A stretch of 64,000 bases of DNA from Lutibacter sp. B2. GTDB lineage: Bacteria; Bacillota; Clostridia; Peptostreptococcales; Thermotaleaceae. A program made the translations under genes and the position numbers. Numbering within the stretch: position 1 is the stretch's first letter; every line of letters begins with the position of its first letter. The notes under the pieces were generated by a model. That model saw only the letters and a program-made list of their open reading frames with translations, had not been told where the DNA came from and searched no databases. This document shows, in pieces, positions 18,601 to 28,949 of the stretch. The stretch is from the NCBI GenBank assembly GCA_015686845.1, contig JADPRS010000013.1, positions 25,222 to 89,221 on the forward strand. Direction: 5' to 3'.

Positions 18601-21350
18601 ATTATTTACATTCCAATATGGATAGATTCCAACTGAAAAATAAAAGTGCTGCTTATGTATGTGCAGAAAAATTTACATTCCAATATGGATAGATTCCAAC
18701 GAAGTAGTTCAAGAGTTACAATTAATTAATCAAAATTATTTACATTCCAATATGGATAGATTCCAACTTTTACGATATATGGATTCGTATGAAGTTCAAA
18801 ATGATTTACATTCCAATATGGATAGATTCCAACCAAATAGAGGAGGGATTTATTTTAGAGTTTGAACAGAATTTACATTCCAATATGGATAGATTCCAAC
18901 TGTTTACTAATTCTACTGTTTCGGATGATTCTTCCAATTTACATTCCAATATGGATAGATTCCAACTATAACTTTTACTGTAATTGATTGTAGTTGTTTC
19001 TGATTTACATTCCAATATGGATAGATTCCAACTTTAAACAAAAATAAAAAATTACTTCTATTATATATATTTACATTCCAATATGGATAGATTCCAACCT
19101 TGGTGTAACTACCGTACAAGAATTAAGCGAATCTAATTTACATTCCAATATGGATAGATTCCAACTCTAAAACCTATTGTAATCATGCCCAGTCTTTTAT
19201 GATTTACATTCCAATATGGATAGATTCCAACCAGCTAAAATTCCAACTGCTACTACTACTACACCTATATTTACATTCCAATATGGATAGATTCCAACCC
19301 TTTTAATACTGTCATAAGTACCTCCTCGATTTTTATTTACATTCCAATATGGATAGATTCCAACGCCCTGATAGTATATTCGCTATTTTTAATCTTTCCC
19401 ATTTACATTCCAATATGGATAGATTCCAACCTTTATGAAAGCAGTACCATTTTAGGACTACTTGCAAATTTACATTCCAATATGGATAGATTCCAACAAT
19501 AATTTCTAATCTCCAACGTTTTAAATCTTCAAGATTTACATTCCAATATGGATAGATTCCAACAATTGTTTCGATATCTGATGATACAAAATTAACATCA
19601 TTTACATTCCAATATGGATAGATTCCAACAATGAAGTGTTTTTGATATCCCGTCTTTTTCTAAGTATTTACATTCCAATATGGATAGATTCCAACTGGTG
19701 AATAGTCCATTGGTGTATCAAATACATACCAATTTACATTCCAATATGGATAGATTCCAACAATCTTTACTAATCCACTCTTTTCCCATGTTCTCAAATT
19801 TACATTCCAATATGGATAGATTCCAACCTCACATCTACTCCCTAAAAACTCTTTTGAACATACATTTACATTCCAATATGGATAGATTCCAACTCTGAAA
19901 ATACTTTGTAGCATAGAACCGTAAAACTCATTTACATTCCAATATGGATAGATTCCAACGCTTGTAGAAAGAATTAATCAAGAAATAGAAATTAAAATTT
20001 ACATTCCAATATGGATAGATTCCAACTGTAGCTACTTTGACTGGAACGGGCACAATTAATAAATTTACATTCCAATATGGATAGATTCCAACTTGCATAA
20101 ATTCTAATTTTACATATTTAGTGTTGCTATTTACATTCCAATATGGATAGATTCCAACTAGCTGGAAAGATTGCAGGATTAGAGAATGATTTACATTTAC
20201 ATTCCAATATGGATAGATTCCAACTGATAACAGGATTTCGTTAGCTGTAAAACGGGAACAAATTTACATTCCAATATGGATAGATTCCAACATAAACATG
20301 TAGCTACTATGATACGAGAATATGAAAATTTACATTCCAATATGGATAGATTCCAACTGTAGTAAACAATGCTGATAAAAGCGGTTCTACTCAATTTACA
20401 TTCCAATATGGATAGATTCCAACTATTAATTAAATAGATTGAAAAACACTTACATCTGTATTTACATTCCAATATGGATAGATTCCAACCGTGCTCAGGG
20501 AGGACAAAAGTATATTGTTTTAGATATTTACATTCCAATATGGATAGATTCCAACTAAAACCTGTTGAAGTTAAAGAAGAACAACCAAAAGAATTTACAT
20601 TCCAATATGGATAGATTCCAACACGGGTATACTTTTTTAGGTTCGAGTGCTGTTTATGATTTACATTCCAATATGGATAGATTCCAACTGTTATTTCATC
20701 GTCTTTGTTTTCGATCGAATTGTCATTTACATTCCAATATGGATAGATTCCAACTATGTTTACAGATAATTTTATTTCAACTTTACATTTATTTACATTC
20801 CAATATGGATAGATTCCAACTACTGATTTGTATCCTTATTATTATCATGGTTTTGAATTTACATTCCAATATGGATAGATTCCAACACCTACTAATGTTC
20901 TTAATTTATCTCTTATTTCTCCATTTACATTCCAATATGGATAGATTCCAACTATGTCTGCTATATCTTTTTGTATGTCTTTATAAGTATTTACATTCCA
21001 ATATGGATAGATTCCAACCTGTATGAATAACCTTGGTTTCTCTTGCTAATAATTATTTACATTCCAATATGGATAGATTCCAACTTCTGATTTTATTGCT
21101 TATAACAATTATCAATATAAATTTACATTCCAATATGGATAGATTCCAACAAGCAACATTAAAACTTGAAATAGTAACTCAACCACCATTTACATTCCAA
21201 TATGGATAGATTCCAACTCCAACTAGGTCCTACTGCTAACATATCTTTACTTATATTTACATTCCAATATGGATAGATTCCAACCAAATTAAATCTCTTG
21301 TTAATATATTTTGGGGAGAAATTTACATTCCAATATGGATAGATTCCAAC
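15676..21350 (-). CRISPR. Type I-B CRISPR array, 86 repeats and 85 spacers
   Basis: Counting by eye gives 86 copies of a 30-bp repeat. On the plus strand it begins ATTTACATTCC and ends GATAGATTCCAAC. Spacers are 36-38 bp. The five leftmost repeats (15676, 15744, 15811, 15877, 15943) carry TTCTAAC instead of TTCCAAC; the other 81 look identical. crRNA is inferred to be read on the minus strand: the repeat then starts GTTGG and ends ATGTAAAT, matching the usual 3' end of clostridial I-B repeats, the cas operon has the same polarity, and the variant repeats fall at the leader-distal end. The last plus-strand repeat (21321-21350) is therefore the leader-proximal one. Spacer targets were not searched. 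Confidence 0.99.
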
Positions 21351-21539
21351 CCATCTTATTTAAAACCCCTATTAATGCACGTTATACTTGTAGTTTTTGT
21401 CGATGTCCTTTTGTTTTGTAAATATCATCGAACTAATAATATCACAAATCAAGGTTTTTTCCATGCAAACCTTTCATCTGCAAGGGTTTGTCGTACTCCC
21501 AGTGTTTTCACACTATGTCACATCGACATTTCCTTAGTA
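21351..21539 (-). promoter_or_regulatory. CRISPR leader
   Basis: About 190 bp between the leader-proximal repeat and the cas2 stop, AT-rich, with no gene. It contains several inverted repeats: AGTGT-TTTC-ACACT (21501-21514), AAACCT.../AAGGGTTT (21467-21489) with a competing AAGGTTT at 21451-21457, TCGATG...CATCGA (21400-21431) and GTCGATGT...ACATCGAC (21399-21406 with 21520-21527). A weak promoter (TTGATT, 17 bp, GATGAT on the minus strand) points into the array. These features suit transcription of the array and Cas1-Cas2 docking. Confidence 0.75.
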
Positions 21540-21818
21540 CTAAAAAAAGTTAGATAATGCATCATCCTTTTTACCCCAAAATTCTTTATCAAGCCATCTT
21601 TCATTTCTACTTTTAAATATTATCACAGAATCTAAATTTTTTCTAATAAATTTATTTAATTCTGAATTTAATTTTGCTATTTGTCCCTCTGTTATCTCAC
21701 CTTCAAAAACAGAATTTTGAATATGTGTTAAATATTTTTTGCAAATTTTAAATACCTTTCCTAATGTTTTTTGTCCATTTTCCTCTCCGCTTATGTCATA
21801 TACCAAAACAATATACAT
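21540..21818 (-). CDS. cas2: CRISPR adaptation protein Cas2
   Basis: 92 residues with the Cas2 ferredoxin-like fold signature MYIVLVYDIS at the start (conserved Asp in the first strand) and QNSVFEGEIT in the middle. Cas2 forms the core of the Cas1-Cas2 integrase that inserts new spacers. It is the last gene of the cas operon, 15 bp after cas1, and lies directly beside the leader. Confidence 0.96.
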   Translation of the reverse strand: MYIVLVYDISGEENGQKTLGKVFKICKKYLTHIQNSVFEGEITEGQIAKLNSELNKFIRKNLDSVIIFKSRNERWLDKEFWGKKDDALSNFF

Positions 21819-21833
21819 TGGATTAATCTCCTC

Positions 21834-22826
21834 CTACCACCAGATTTTAAAACCTTCATATTCTTTTTCACCCATTAAATGTTTTATTAATTTATAGCAC
21901 TCAAGTCTTATTAAATGTTGATATGTCACATCTTTTGACAATTCCTTATGACGAATTGTTTTTTTTAGCATTTCATCAAATTTCATTGATATTGTTCTAG
22001 ATGCATCTTTGGTTAAATGAAGATAATTTAAATCTTTTGTAAAACAACTTGGTGTTATTTGATTTTTATTTAACAGTGCAAAAATTAACCTATCCCCTAA
22101 AATCGGTTTAAATATTTCAGCTAAATCTAAACTCAATGAAAATCGTCTTACTCCTGGTTCATGTAAATAGCTTATAGTGGGGTTAAGTTGTGTTCTATAT
22201 ATTTCTCCTAATACTCTTGTATACACTAATCCGTTAACAAAGGAAATCATTGTATTAATCATATTATCAGGAGGATTCTTTACTCTCTTTTCAAAATCTA
22301 TTTTTTGGTCAACAATAGTATTCCATGTTGAATAGTATTGTTTTCTAATATTACCTTCTATGCCCATCAATTCATTAATACTTTCAGTGTTTAATATTTT
22401 TTTTCTAAGATATTCAATTTCTATCATTGCTTTGTTTACATCTTTACCTCGGCCATTATAGTATCTTAAATTTCTATAAATATTTCCAGCCGCAGCATCT
22501 ATAAATTTCCTTGCTATGAAAAGTCTTTTTTGATCATCTTCATAGTGTCTAACTTGTTTTACTAGCAAATTTCCTGCAAGTAAAGCCTCTTTAGGATAAA
22601 AACTCCCTGTATAAAAACTATAATAATTAAAGAAATGTATAGGTATTTGATATTTTGATGCAAAATTTATAAACTTTGTATTGAGTGTCATTTCGGACAT
22701 GATGTATATATCTTCAACTTGTTCTATAGGAATATCTCTAGTTTCATTTTCACTATTTGTAAATCGTAGTGTATTGTCTTTTCTGTGTATCTTACCATTA
22801 TTATATATATAATAGCTACGTTTCAA
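21834..22826 (-). CDS. cas1: CRISPR integrase Cas1 (Cas1b)
   Basis: A 330-residue Cas1, the metal-dependent nuclease-integrase of spacer acquisition. The family metal ligands can be placed at E157 (MGIEGNIRKQYY), H222 (YLHEPG) and E237 (LDLAEIFKP). The N-terminal beta domain (about 1-80) and C-terminal helical domain are complete. The start is TTG at 22826, preceded by AAGGGGG about 10 bp upstream. The long helical form with the LHEP motif fits the Cas1b group that accompanies type I-B loci. Confidence 0.97.
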   Translation of the reverse strand: MKRSYYIYNNGKIHRKDNTLRFTNSENETRDIPIEQVEDIYIMSEMTLNTKFINFASKYQIPIHFFNYYSFYTGSFYPKEALLAGNLLVKQVRHYEDDQKRLFIARKFIDAAAGNIYRNLRYYNGRGKDVNKAMIEIEYLRKKILNTESINELMGIEGNIRKQYYSTWNTIVDQKIDFEKRVKNPPDNMINTMISFVNGLVYTRVLGEIYRTQLNPTISYLHEPGVRRFSLSLDLAEIFKPILGDRLIFALLNKNQITPSCFTKDLNYLHLTKDASRTISMKFDEMLKKTIRHKELSKDVTYQHLIRLECYKLIKHLMGEKEYEGFKIWW

Positions 22827-22844
22827 ACGACTCAGCCCCCTTCA

Positions 22845-23339
22845 TTAAATATAGCACAATTCAAAATAGGCACACTTCTTGCAAATTCTTTTTTTTTCAA
22901 GTAGTGGTGGCAATGGTCTATTTACAATTTCTTTTAACTCTATTAGCACAGATTCTATATGTTTTTCATCTTCGTCTGTTAATTCTATATCAATACGTTG
23001 CTTTAGAAGCGGATAATCAATTTTACCCTTAATGTCTTCTACACCCTTTTGTTTTAGGTAGTACAAATAATATTTCACCTGCATTATTCCAGCTTCCTCT
23101 ATTTTTTTACTCTTTTTCACTTCATGTAATATACCCTTATCTTTTATATAATCAATATTAATCACATCATCTATGTTAATATGCTTCTCTTCTCGTTCAT
23201 AAGCTGTTTCATCAAGAACCTTTCCTATTTTTACATTCTCACTTTCTGTTTCCATTTGTATTTGATTGTAAAAGTACCACAATTTTCTCTTACAAACAAT
23301 ATAATAATAAATCATCATCCCACTAATTGGCTTATCCAT
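22845..23339 (-). CDS. cas4: CRISPR-associated exonuclease Cas4
   Basis: 164 residues. The four iron-sulfur cysteines are visible: one near the N-terminus (IVCKRKLWYFY, C17) and three at the C-terminus in CKKCAYFELC. The nuclease core residues lie in LHEVKKSKKIEEAGIMQVKYYL split motifs (E-V-K and Q-x-x-x-Y). Cas4 trims and selects prespacers with the correct PAM before integration. GGGAGG precedes the ATG, 14 bp after cas3. Confidence 0.95.
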   Translation of the reverse strand: MDKPISGMMIYYYIVCKRKLWYFYNQIQMETESENVKIGKVLDETAYEREEKHINIDDVINIDYIKDKGILHEVKKSKKIEEAGIMQVKYYLYYLKQKGVEDIKGKIDYPLLKQRIDIELTDEDEKHIESVLIELKEIVNRPLPPLLEKKRICKKCAYFELCYI

Positions 23340-23353
23340 AATAATACCTCCCT

Positions 23354-25582
23354 TTACAAGAAATTATCAAAGTTTTCTTCCAAGCCCGTTACTTCTTTGC
23401 TTGTTAATCGTGAAAACCCTAATTCGTTATACTTACAATTTACAACACTAATAAATTCATATCTGCTTAACTGAATAGTCTTTGTAATTACCTTTTCACC
23501 TTTAACATAAATATCATATCTGCCAACTGGCACAGTATATTTTTTAATTTCTTCTTTTAACTTTAGTTTTTCTAATTTTATTTTATCTAGCTCTATTTTG
23601 TCTAATTTGGGGTTTACAGCCTTTAATAATTTTCTAGAGTTTTCATCTATTTCATCTTTATAATCTTGGTAAATTTTATTAGGTATTACATCATAAGATA
23701 TAATGTTTCTGAAATTCACTTGATTTTTTTCTATCTCGTAAGGAGATAATTCGGCTATCCACTTCGCAAATTCGTTATACTTAAATAAATAATCGCTGCC
23801 TTTTAAGTTTTCTGTTGTTAAATATTGATTTATAATACTTATTTTATGACTTTCTGTTAATAACCCATCTATGTCTTTTAGTGCATCTTTTGATAGTTCA
23901 TATATTTTGCTATCAATAAATCCTTTAGTTCCATTAGTCAGAAGGTTATTATCTATTTCTAAAAACACAAAGCAATTGGGTTCGTCTACAGGTTTCATGC
24001 CTTTTCTGTTACATCTTCCAAGCCTTTGAAATAGCCCACTTATATCTGAAAGTTCTGTAAACAAATAGTCAAAATCAATATCTAAACTTGCTTCTACAAT
24101 TTGTGTAGCGATCCAGATACACGTCCCAACATTTTTAGTCTCTCCAAACTCTAATATTTCCCTTTCTTTTGTTGCTCTTTCACATTTTATAAATTTACTA
24201 TGTAGTATATTTATACTTGATACTCCTTTTTCTAAAAGCTCCGTGTATATTTGTTGTGCTTTTTTAACAGTATTACAAACCACAAGTATTTTATTACTTA
24301 TATCATTTTCCCTATTTTCTTCAAATTTATTGTATATACTATCAGTGTCAATCTGGCTATGATAAACATTCACATTATGCCTTTTTATATCATTTATAAA
24401 TGTTTTTTCTTCAAACTCAATTGGATTTTCTCCACTCTTTAATAAATCTCTTATAAATGGAGCTAATGTTGCCGTCAAGATTGCAATCTTTCCTCCAAAT
24501 TTATTTACTGTTTTAATACCATAAATCAAATATGCCAGTAAATCCGATCCATACATTTGAATTTCATCAATGACTATTTTTGAATAGGACAATGTAGCAA
24601 GTTTAAGTTCGTATCCTTGGTATTTAAACACAAAATCAAATAATTGATCTAAGGTTGAAATACTAAGAGGTATAGAAAGCTGTTTACTCTGATTATAATA
24701 ATCCATAATATCCATTTCATCATTCTTATCGTTATTGTAATAGCTTAGTGCATCCGAATGGAGCAGTGCTAATTTAGATTCAATATGATTTTTATCTAAA
24801 ATATCTTCTTTAACTCTTTTGTATATGGAATTTATAGCTGTTTTTAAGGGCAATATAAAAAAGCCTTTGTTATTACCTATCCAGTGAAGTCCTGCCTCAG
24901 TTTTTCCCATACCCGTTTGGGCAACAACCACAATATTATTATTGGTGTTTTCCTTGCAATATTGCTGAAGTTCATTCCAGTTTGAATGATTATCTTTACT
25001 TGTCCATTTCTTTAATAAATTACTAAGTCCGCATTTTAGAAAATCATTTTCACGTTCAATTGGAATTTCTCCACTTGCACTATAGTCACATTTGTGGAGA
25101 AATCCTTTTATAAGAATCGCCTCATCATTTTTTGTTATTTCTTTTAGATTATTAGGCGTACTTATTTTAATAGGGTTTATTTTAAAGTCGCTTAATAAGC
25201 TTTCTGCTAACTCTTTGCAACTCCTATTTTGTATTGCTCTTAAATTGTCGCAATAGTTATGATGATTCAAAACTGCAAATCCTACCTTATAATAATCTTC
25301 TTTATTTTTAAATTCCTTTTGATTTATAAAATACAGAGATAACACATTATGTGCAATCTCTGTATTTTCGTTAAATTTAGTATTATTCTTTATTCTTTTT
25401 TGAAATTCTCTATTTGCTTTACCATAATCATGATATTCACAAGCAATTTTTGTAAGCTCGTATATATGTGGACTTTTGATATATTTTAAATTTTGTAATA
25501 TATCAAGATTTTGCAATAATTCATCTGTGTGCTGCCTTATGGTTTTGTCCGGTTTTGCTTTGTAATTAGATACATCCACCAT
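23354..25582 (-). CDS. cas3: CRISPR nuclease-helicase Cas3 (HD-helicase fusion)
   Basis: 742 residues. The N-terminal HD nuclease has H51-D52 in CEYHDYGKA and a further histidine in IAHNVLS (about 78). The superfamily 2 helicase follows: Walker A AQTGMGKTEAG (221-231), DEIQ box (339-342), LTATLAP, and motif VI QRLGRCNRKG. Cas3 is recruited by Cascade after R-loop formation and degrades the target DNA. All motifs are intact, so interference should be functional. The gene lies 7 bp downstream of cas5. Confidence 0.96.
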   Translation of the reverse strand: MVDVSNYKAKPDKTIRQHTDELLQNLDILQNLKYIKSPHIYELTKIACEYHDYGKANREFQKRIKNNTKFNENTEIAHNVLSLYFINQKEFKNKEDYYKVGFAVLNHHNYCDNLRAIQNRSCKELAESLLSDFKINPIKISTPNNLKEITKNDEAILIKGFLHKCDYSASGEIPIERENDFLKCGLSNLLKKWTSKDNHSNWNELQQYCKENTNNNIVVVAQTGMGKTEAGLHWIGNNKGFFILPLKTAINSIYKRVKEDILDKNHIESKLALLHSDALSYYNNDKNDEMDIMDYYNQSKQLSIPLSISTLDQLFDFVFKYQGYELKLATLSYSKIVIDEIQMYGSDLLAYLIYGIKTVNKFGGKIAILTATLAPFIRDLLKSGENPIEFEEKTFINDIKRHNVNVYHSQIDTDSIYNKFEENRENDISNKILVVCNTVKKAQQIYTELLEKGVSSINILHSKFIKCERATKEREILEFGETKNVGTCIWIATQIVEASLDIDFDYLFTELSDISGLFQRLGRCNRKGMKPVDEPNCFVFLEIDNNLLTNGTKGFIDSKIYELSKDALKDIDGLLTESHKISIINQYLTTENLKGSDYLFKYNEFAKWIAELSPYEIEKNQVNFRNIISYDVIPNKIYQDYKDEIDENSRKLLKAVNPKLDKIELDKIKLEKLKLKEEIKKYTVPVGRYDIYVKGEKVITKTIQLSRYEFISVVNCKYNELGFSRLTSKEVTGLEENFDNFL

Positions 25583-25589
25583 ACCACCC

Positions 25590-26669
25590 CTAATTAAAAT
25601 TAACTATATATGATTTTTCTTTACTTATATCAAAACAAAGATTGTCGCAGCCTTCTTCTGCTGAATATTCAGAAGTATATACGACTTTCTTTTTTTCAAA
25701 GATTCGTTTATTATCTTCTATAATGTAATTTTTATTTAGATAATATTTTGTTCCATTTGCTGATATCTTGTCTCCTAATTTTAAATATACTTGTTTATTT
25801 TTTATAAGATCATAATTGATGTATGCAGAATAGTCACTAACCATTCCATCTTCAATTTCATCTACAACATCCACAAAACAAGCCTCTTTAACATCTACAA
25901 AATCTTCACTTCTACCAATCGATTTTAAATTATATATATTATCTTTAATATCAGTAAGTGTATTTTTATCGCTCTTTATATGAATTATCAATTCTACATT
26001 GTTTAAAACTTCATAATATTTTAAAGAAGTTATAATGCACGCAAATTTTGAAAAAGGTATTTCATATTTTTCGTTCTTATAATCTTTATATAGCTGATTT
26101 ATTGTTTTTTCTAGTTTCCTTATCTCTTTTTCTCTTTTAGCCATCCATTTAAGTTCTTGTGAATTTTTTTCACATGTTTTCTTTTTAATAGCTAATCTCT
26201 TTTTACGCTTTTTTATAAGTTTTAACACTTTATCATATCGATTAGTTTTAAATTCATTGATTTTTTCTAATAAGTCTTTTAATTCTCTATATTCCTCTAA
26301 CAACTCCCTATTTATAACCTCTATTCCAATCCCTTCTCCGAAACTACTTCCTTTGGCTTTGGATGTAGCCACCTTATCAAATGCCATTGATAAAAATTTT
26401 TCATTTTTCATTTTTACTAAAAGTCCTCTATCCCCTTCTCCAATAGAATTTGAAAAGCAATAATCTGTATATGGTTCTTTATGCATAGCTTCATATTTAC
26501 CCTGAACACTAATATCCATTGGATGATAAGTTGTATAACCACAGGTACTATGTAATGCTCCAATTATTGTTGAAAATGGTGGAAGTGGATAGGTCATTTT
26601 ATTTAAAACCGTTTCTTCTTTTTTATAATTCGCACTGCTTTGCGTTAGTATAATTCTTAAAACTTCCAT
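25590..26669 (-). CDS. cas5: Cascade subunit Cas5 with coiled-coil insertion
   Basis: 359 residues. The N-terminal half has the Cas5 pattern: first strand LRIILTQSSANYKKEE, then TYPLPPFSTIIGALHSTCGY, which cradles the crRNA 5' handle. The C-terminal part contains GRSEDFVDV, typical of the Tneap-type Cas5. Between about 112 and 205 lies a strongly charged, probably coiled-coil segment (EEYRELKDLLEKINEF ... KREKEIRKLEKTINQLYKDY) that makes the protein about 100 residues longer than the usual 230-260. It is translated 2 bp after cas7. The insertion keeps the frame and is flanked by conserved sequence, so it is not a frameshift artefact. Confidence 0.9.
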   Translation of the reverse strand: MEVLRIILTQSSANYKKEETVLNKMTYPLPPFSTIIGALHSTCGYTTYHPMDISVQGKYEAMHKEPYTDYCFSNSIGEGDRGLLVKMKNEKFLSMAFDKVATSKAKGSSFGEGIGIEVINRELLEEYRELKDLLEKINEFKTNRYDKVLKLIKKRKKRLAIKKKTCEKNSQELKWMAKREKEIRKLEKTINQLYKDYKNEKYEIPFSKFACIITSLKYYEVLNNVELIIHIKSDKNTLTDIKDNIYNLKSIGRSEDFVDVKEACFVDVVDEIEDGMVSDYSAYINYDLIKNKQVYLKLGDKISANGTKYYLNKNYIIEDNKRIFEKKKVVYTSEYSAEEGCDNLCFDISKEKSYIVNFN

Positions 26670-26671
26670 AC

Positions 26672-27562
26672 TTACACCCCATAATGTTTGTTAACTTGTG
26701 TCCTTAAGTCCTCAAAGAATTCATAAACGCTAATTGGCTTTAGTTCCTTTATAATTTCAGCTTCATTTTTGAAACCGCCAACTTCTAACAATGCAACCTT
26801 ACATCCTTTTGAAGCTCTTTCTTTCAAAACTTTTATATTTGATAATTTTTCTTTTTCCACCTTTACTACGTTCTCAAAATAATGAGTTTTTCTATCGGTT
26901 AAGCCACCTACAACAAATAGGGGTTCTGCATTGTCTAAATTTCCTTTTACCACTAAATTAAGCATTTCAATCGTGTCTAATATTGAGATAACTCTATCTG
27001 CTTTTTCTTTATCCTCAGCTTCTACTGTATCAAAATTTTTATCTTTTCCTATCATTTCAAGATCAATTGTTATACTATACATTTTCATGGTTTTATCATA
27101 CTCATATTGGTATGGCATAAGTCCACATTTTCCTGCATCTCCTTTATTCTGTAAATTCAACTTATTTTTTTTTGCAAAATTGGATGCAATATATAAATTG
27201 TTATGAAATCTTGTTTCATTTATAAAATGATCACAAGCAATTGCATCTGTTAAATAAAATGAACTCTTTCTGATATATGTATTTCCAGTTGTATTCATAT
27301 ATCCACCCTCTAATGCTCTGCAATTTGTAGCATTAAGATCCTCAGAAACAAATTTCTGAGTTGCTTTATCTACAGAAGTTTGCAAGTCATCATACATACC
27401 ACTTTGTACCATGATCGCGTTTTTAAGGCTCTCTCTACTTCTTGTTGCATAACTCTTACCATTTTTAAATACCTTTTGAACGCTTGATATATTTCCTAAT
27501 CCCTCTCCGTAATTAGATGTCATATTTGCCACAACCGTAAGTGTTAATGCTTTTTTATTCAT
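26672..27562 (-). CDS. cas7: Cascade backbone subunit Cas7 (Cst2/DevR type)
   Basis: 296 residues from ATG 27562, which is chosen because GGAGG lies upstream and the start overlaps the cas8 stop in an 8-bp ATGAATAA. Signature stretches of the Cst2/DevR group are present: TSNYGEGLGNISSVQK, SYATRSRESLKNA and the late glycine-rich VVGGLTDRKTHYFENV. Several copies of Cas7 coat the crRNA spacer in Cascade. This subunit type together with the Cas5 type indicates the Tneap branch of subtype I-B. Confidence 0.93.
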   Translation of the reverse strand: MNKKALTLTVVANMTSNYGEGLGNISSVQKVFKNGKSYATRSRESLKNAIMVQSGMYDDLQTSVDKATQKFVSEDLNATNCRALEGGYMNTTGNTYIRKSSFYLTDAIACDHFINETRFHNNLYIASNFAKKNKLNLQNKGDAGKCGLMPYQYEYDKTMKMYSITIDLEMIGKDKNFDTVEAEDKEKADRVISILDTIEMLNLVVKGNLDNAEPLFVVGGLTDRKTHYFENVVKVEKEKLSNIKVLKERASKGCKVALLEVGGFKNEAEIIKELKPISVYEFFEDLRTQVNKHYGV

Positions 27563-28949
27563 CTTTTTTTCCTCCATTATCTTTATTAGCCTCCTTATTA
27601 AGTGCATTTATAAATGTATATGCTATGTTTTTATTTTCATCAAAATCCGCAAATAAGTCGTATGCGAAATCAAAAACAACCCCAGAATAGGAAGATAGCT
27701 GTAATAATATCTCGCAAAATCTTTCATAATCTTTAAAAGTTATTGCGCTGATTAACTTCTGCTTGTAACTATTGACTTTGTTCTCTGGAATTTCTTTCAT
27801 TACTCTTTTAGCACTTTCATAAGCAGATTTCATTTGCTGATCCATTTTATCCCCTCCATAAATTAATGTGTTAATTTCTATAAGTATTTTAATATTATAT
27901 GAATAATTTGGATACTTGTATTTTTCAGTATCCTGCTTTGGTTTTAATAGCATTTCTATTAAATCATCAATCTTTATATTGTTTAGAATACTGTCCGTTA
28001 CTTCTTTTTCAAGATACCTAACATAGTTATCATTTACTCTATATGGTATTTTGATAGCTTTATAGTTTTCTATTGCTTTAAATATTTTAATCGCAGATTT
28101 TCTAATGTATAATGTTTCAAAATATTCTTTGTTTTTAATCTTATTCTTTTTTTTAATCTTACCTTTAATAATTACTTCAACGTCAAAGTCTATAAAATTA
28201 GCAGAATTTTTCAGATCGCAAAACAATGTACTTCTAGGATGTTCACTATTACTAATTACATTATTTGTATTAAAAAGTTGTTTTATAGAATAGTTATTAT
28301 TTATAAAGAATGCTTCAAATGATTTTGAAAATGCAAATGGAATAAAATCAAACTCATTGACATCATTAAATTTGTAAGTCTTAAAATCCCAATTATACGA
28401 AATTGTTTTACTTTTTCTACCTATGTCTATATCGTAATTTAATATTCTACAAATTTTATTAGGTTTTGAAAATAAGTACTTCGGATTTGCAAATCTTGAG
28501 TACAAACTATCTCCATTTTTATATGTTTCTTTTATTAAATCTTCTCTGTTTTCGTTAATTTTTTGTAATATAACTTTTTTGTTTTCACCAGAAAACTTAA
28601 TGTCTTTGAAAACTTTTTTCATGATAGTATTAGCTTTTAATTTATCATTCACCAATTTTATTTGTTCATCAGTAAATTCACTATTCTTTAACATTTGCTC
28701 AATTACCCTATGATGCATAGCTGTTTCAAAATAATGCTCAACAAATAGCAAGTATCTTTTTTCTGTAATGGCCTCACTGTTATATGCTATTACATCATCC
28801 TCAATTTTATATAAGTTAGATTCTACCTCGTACCCCTTAGCCACAAGATAATCAAAATATTTTATAAGCCCCACTATACTTGCACTGTATCTCCAATCAG
28901 ATGTTTCCATTTTGGTGTTGAATTTTTCGTTTTCTATTATGCTTTTCAT
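27555..28949 (-). CDS. cas8: Cascade large subunit Cas8 (Csx8/Cst1-like)
   Basis: 464 residues placed between cas6 and cas7, the normal slot for the large subunit that recognises the PAM. The opening (SDWRYSASIVGLIKYFDYL) resembles the Csx8/Cas8a1-type proteins often annotated in clostridial I-B loci. Large subunits diverge quickly, so the family call relies partly on position. The start overlaps the cas6 stop by 4 bp and the end overlaps cas7 by 8 bp, so the three Cascade genes are translationally coupled. No zinc finger is apparent. Confidence 0.82.
   Translation of the reverse strand: MKSIIENEKFNTKMETSDWRYSASIVGLIKYFDYLVAKGYEVESNLYKIEDDVIAYNSEAITEKRYLLFVEHYFETAMHHRVIEQMLKNSEFTDEQIKLVNDKLKANTIMKKVFKDIKFSGENKKVILQKINENREDLIKETYKNGDSLYSRFANPKYLFSKPNKICRILNYDIDIGRKSKTISYNWDFKTYKFNDVNEFDFIPFAFSKSFEAFFINNNYSIKQLFNTNNVISNSEHPRSTLFCDLKNSANFIDFDVEVIIKGKIKKKNKIKNKEYFETLYIRKSAIKIFKAIENYKAIKIPYRVNDNYVRYLEKEVTDSILNNIKIDDLIEMLLKPKQDTEKYKYPNYSYNIKILIEINTLIYGGDKMDQQMKSAYESAKRVMKEIPENKVNSYKQKLISAITFKDYERFCEILLQLSSYSGVVFDFAYDLFADFDENKNIAYTFINALNKEANKDNGGKKDE

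Noticed and set aside
15676..21350. Many apparent small proteins on both strands of the array with repeated segments such as IYIPIWIDSN or WNLSILECK.
   Set aside because: They are translations of the CRISPR repeats, with no ribosome binding sites; spacer-dependent frame breaks show they are not genes.
27563..27607. Longer cas7 start overlapping cas8 by 53 bp.
   Set aside because: GGAGG and the 8-bp overlap favour ATG 27562, and the Cas7 fold begins directly after it.
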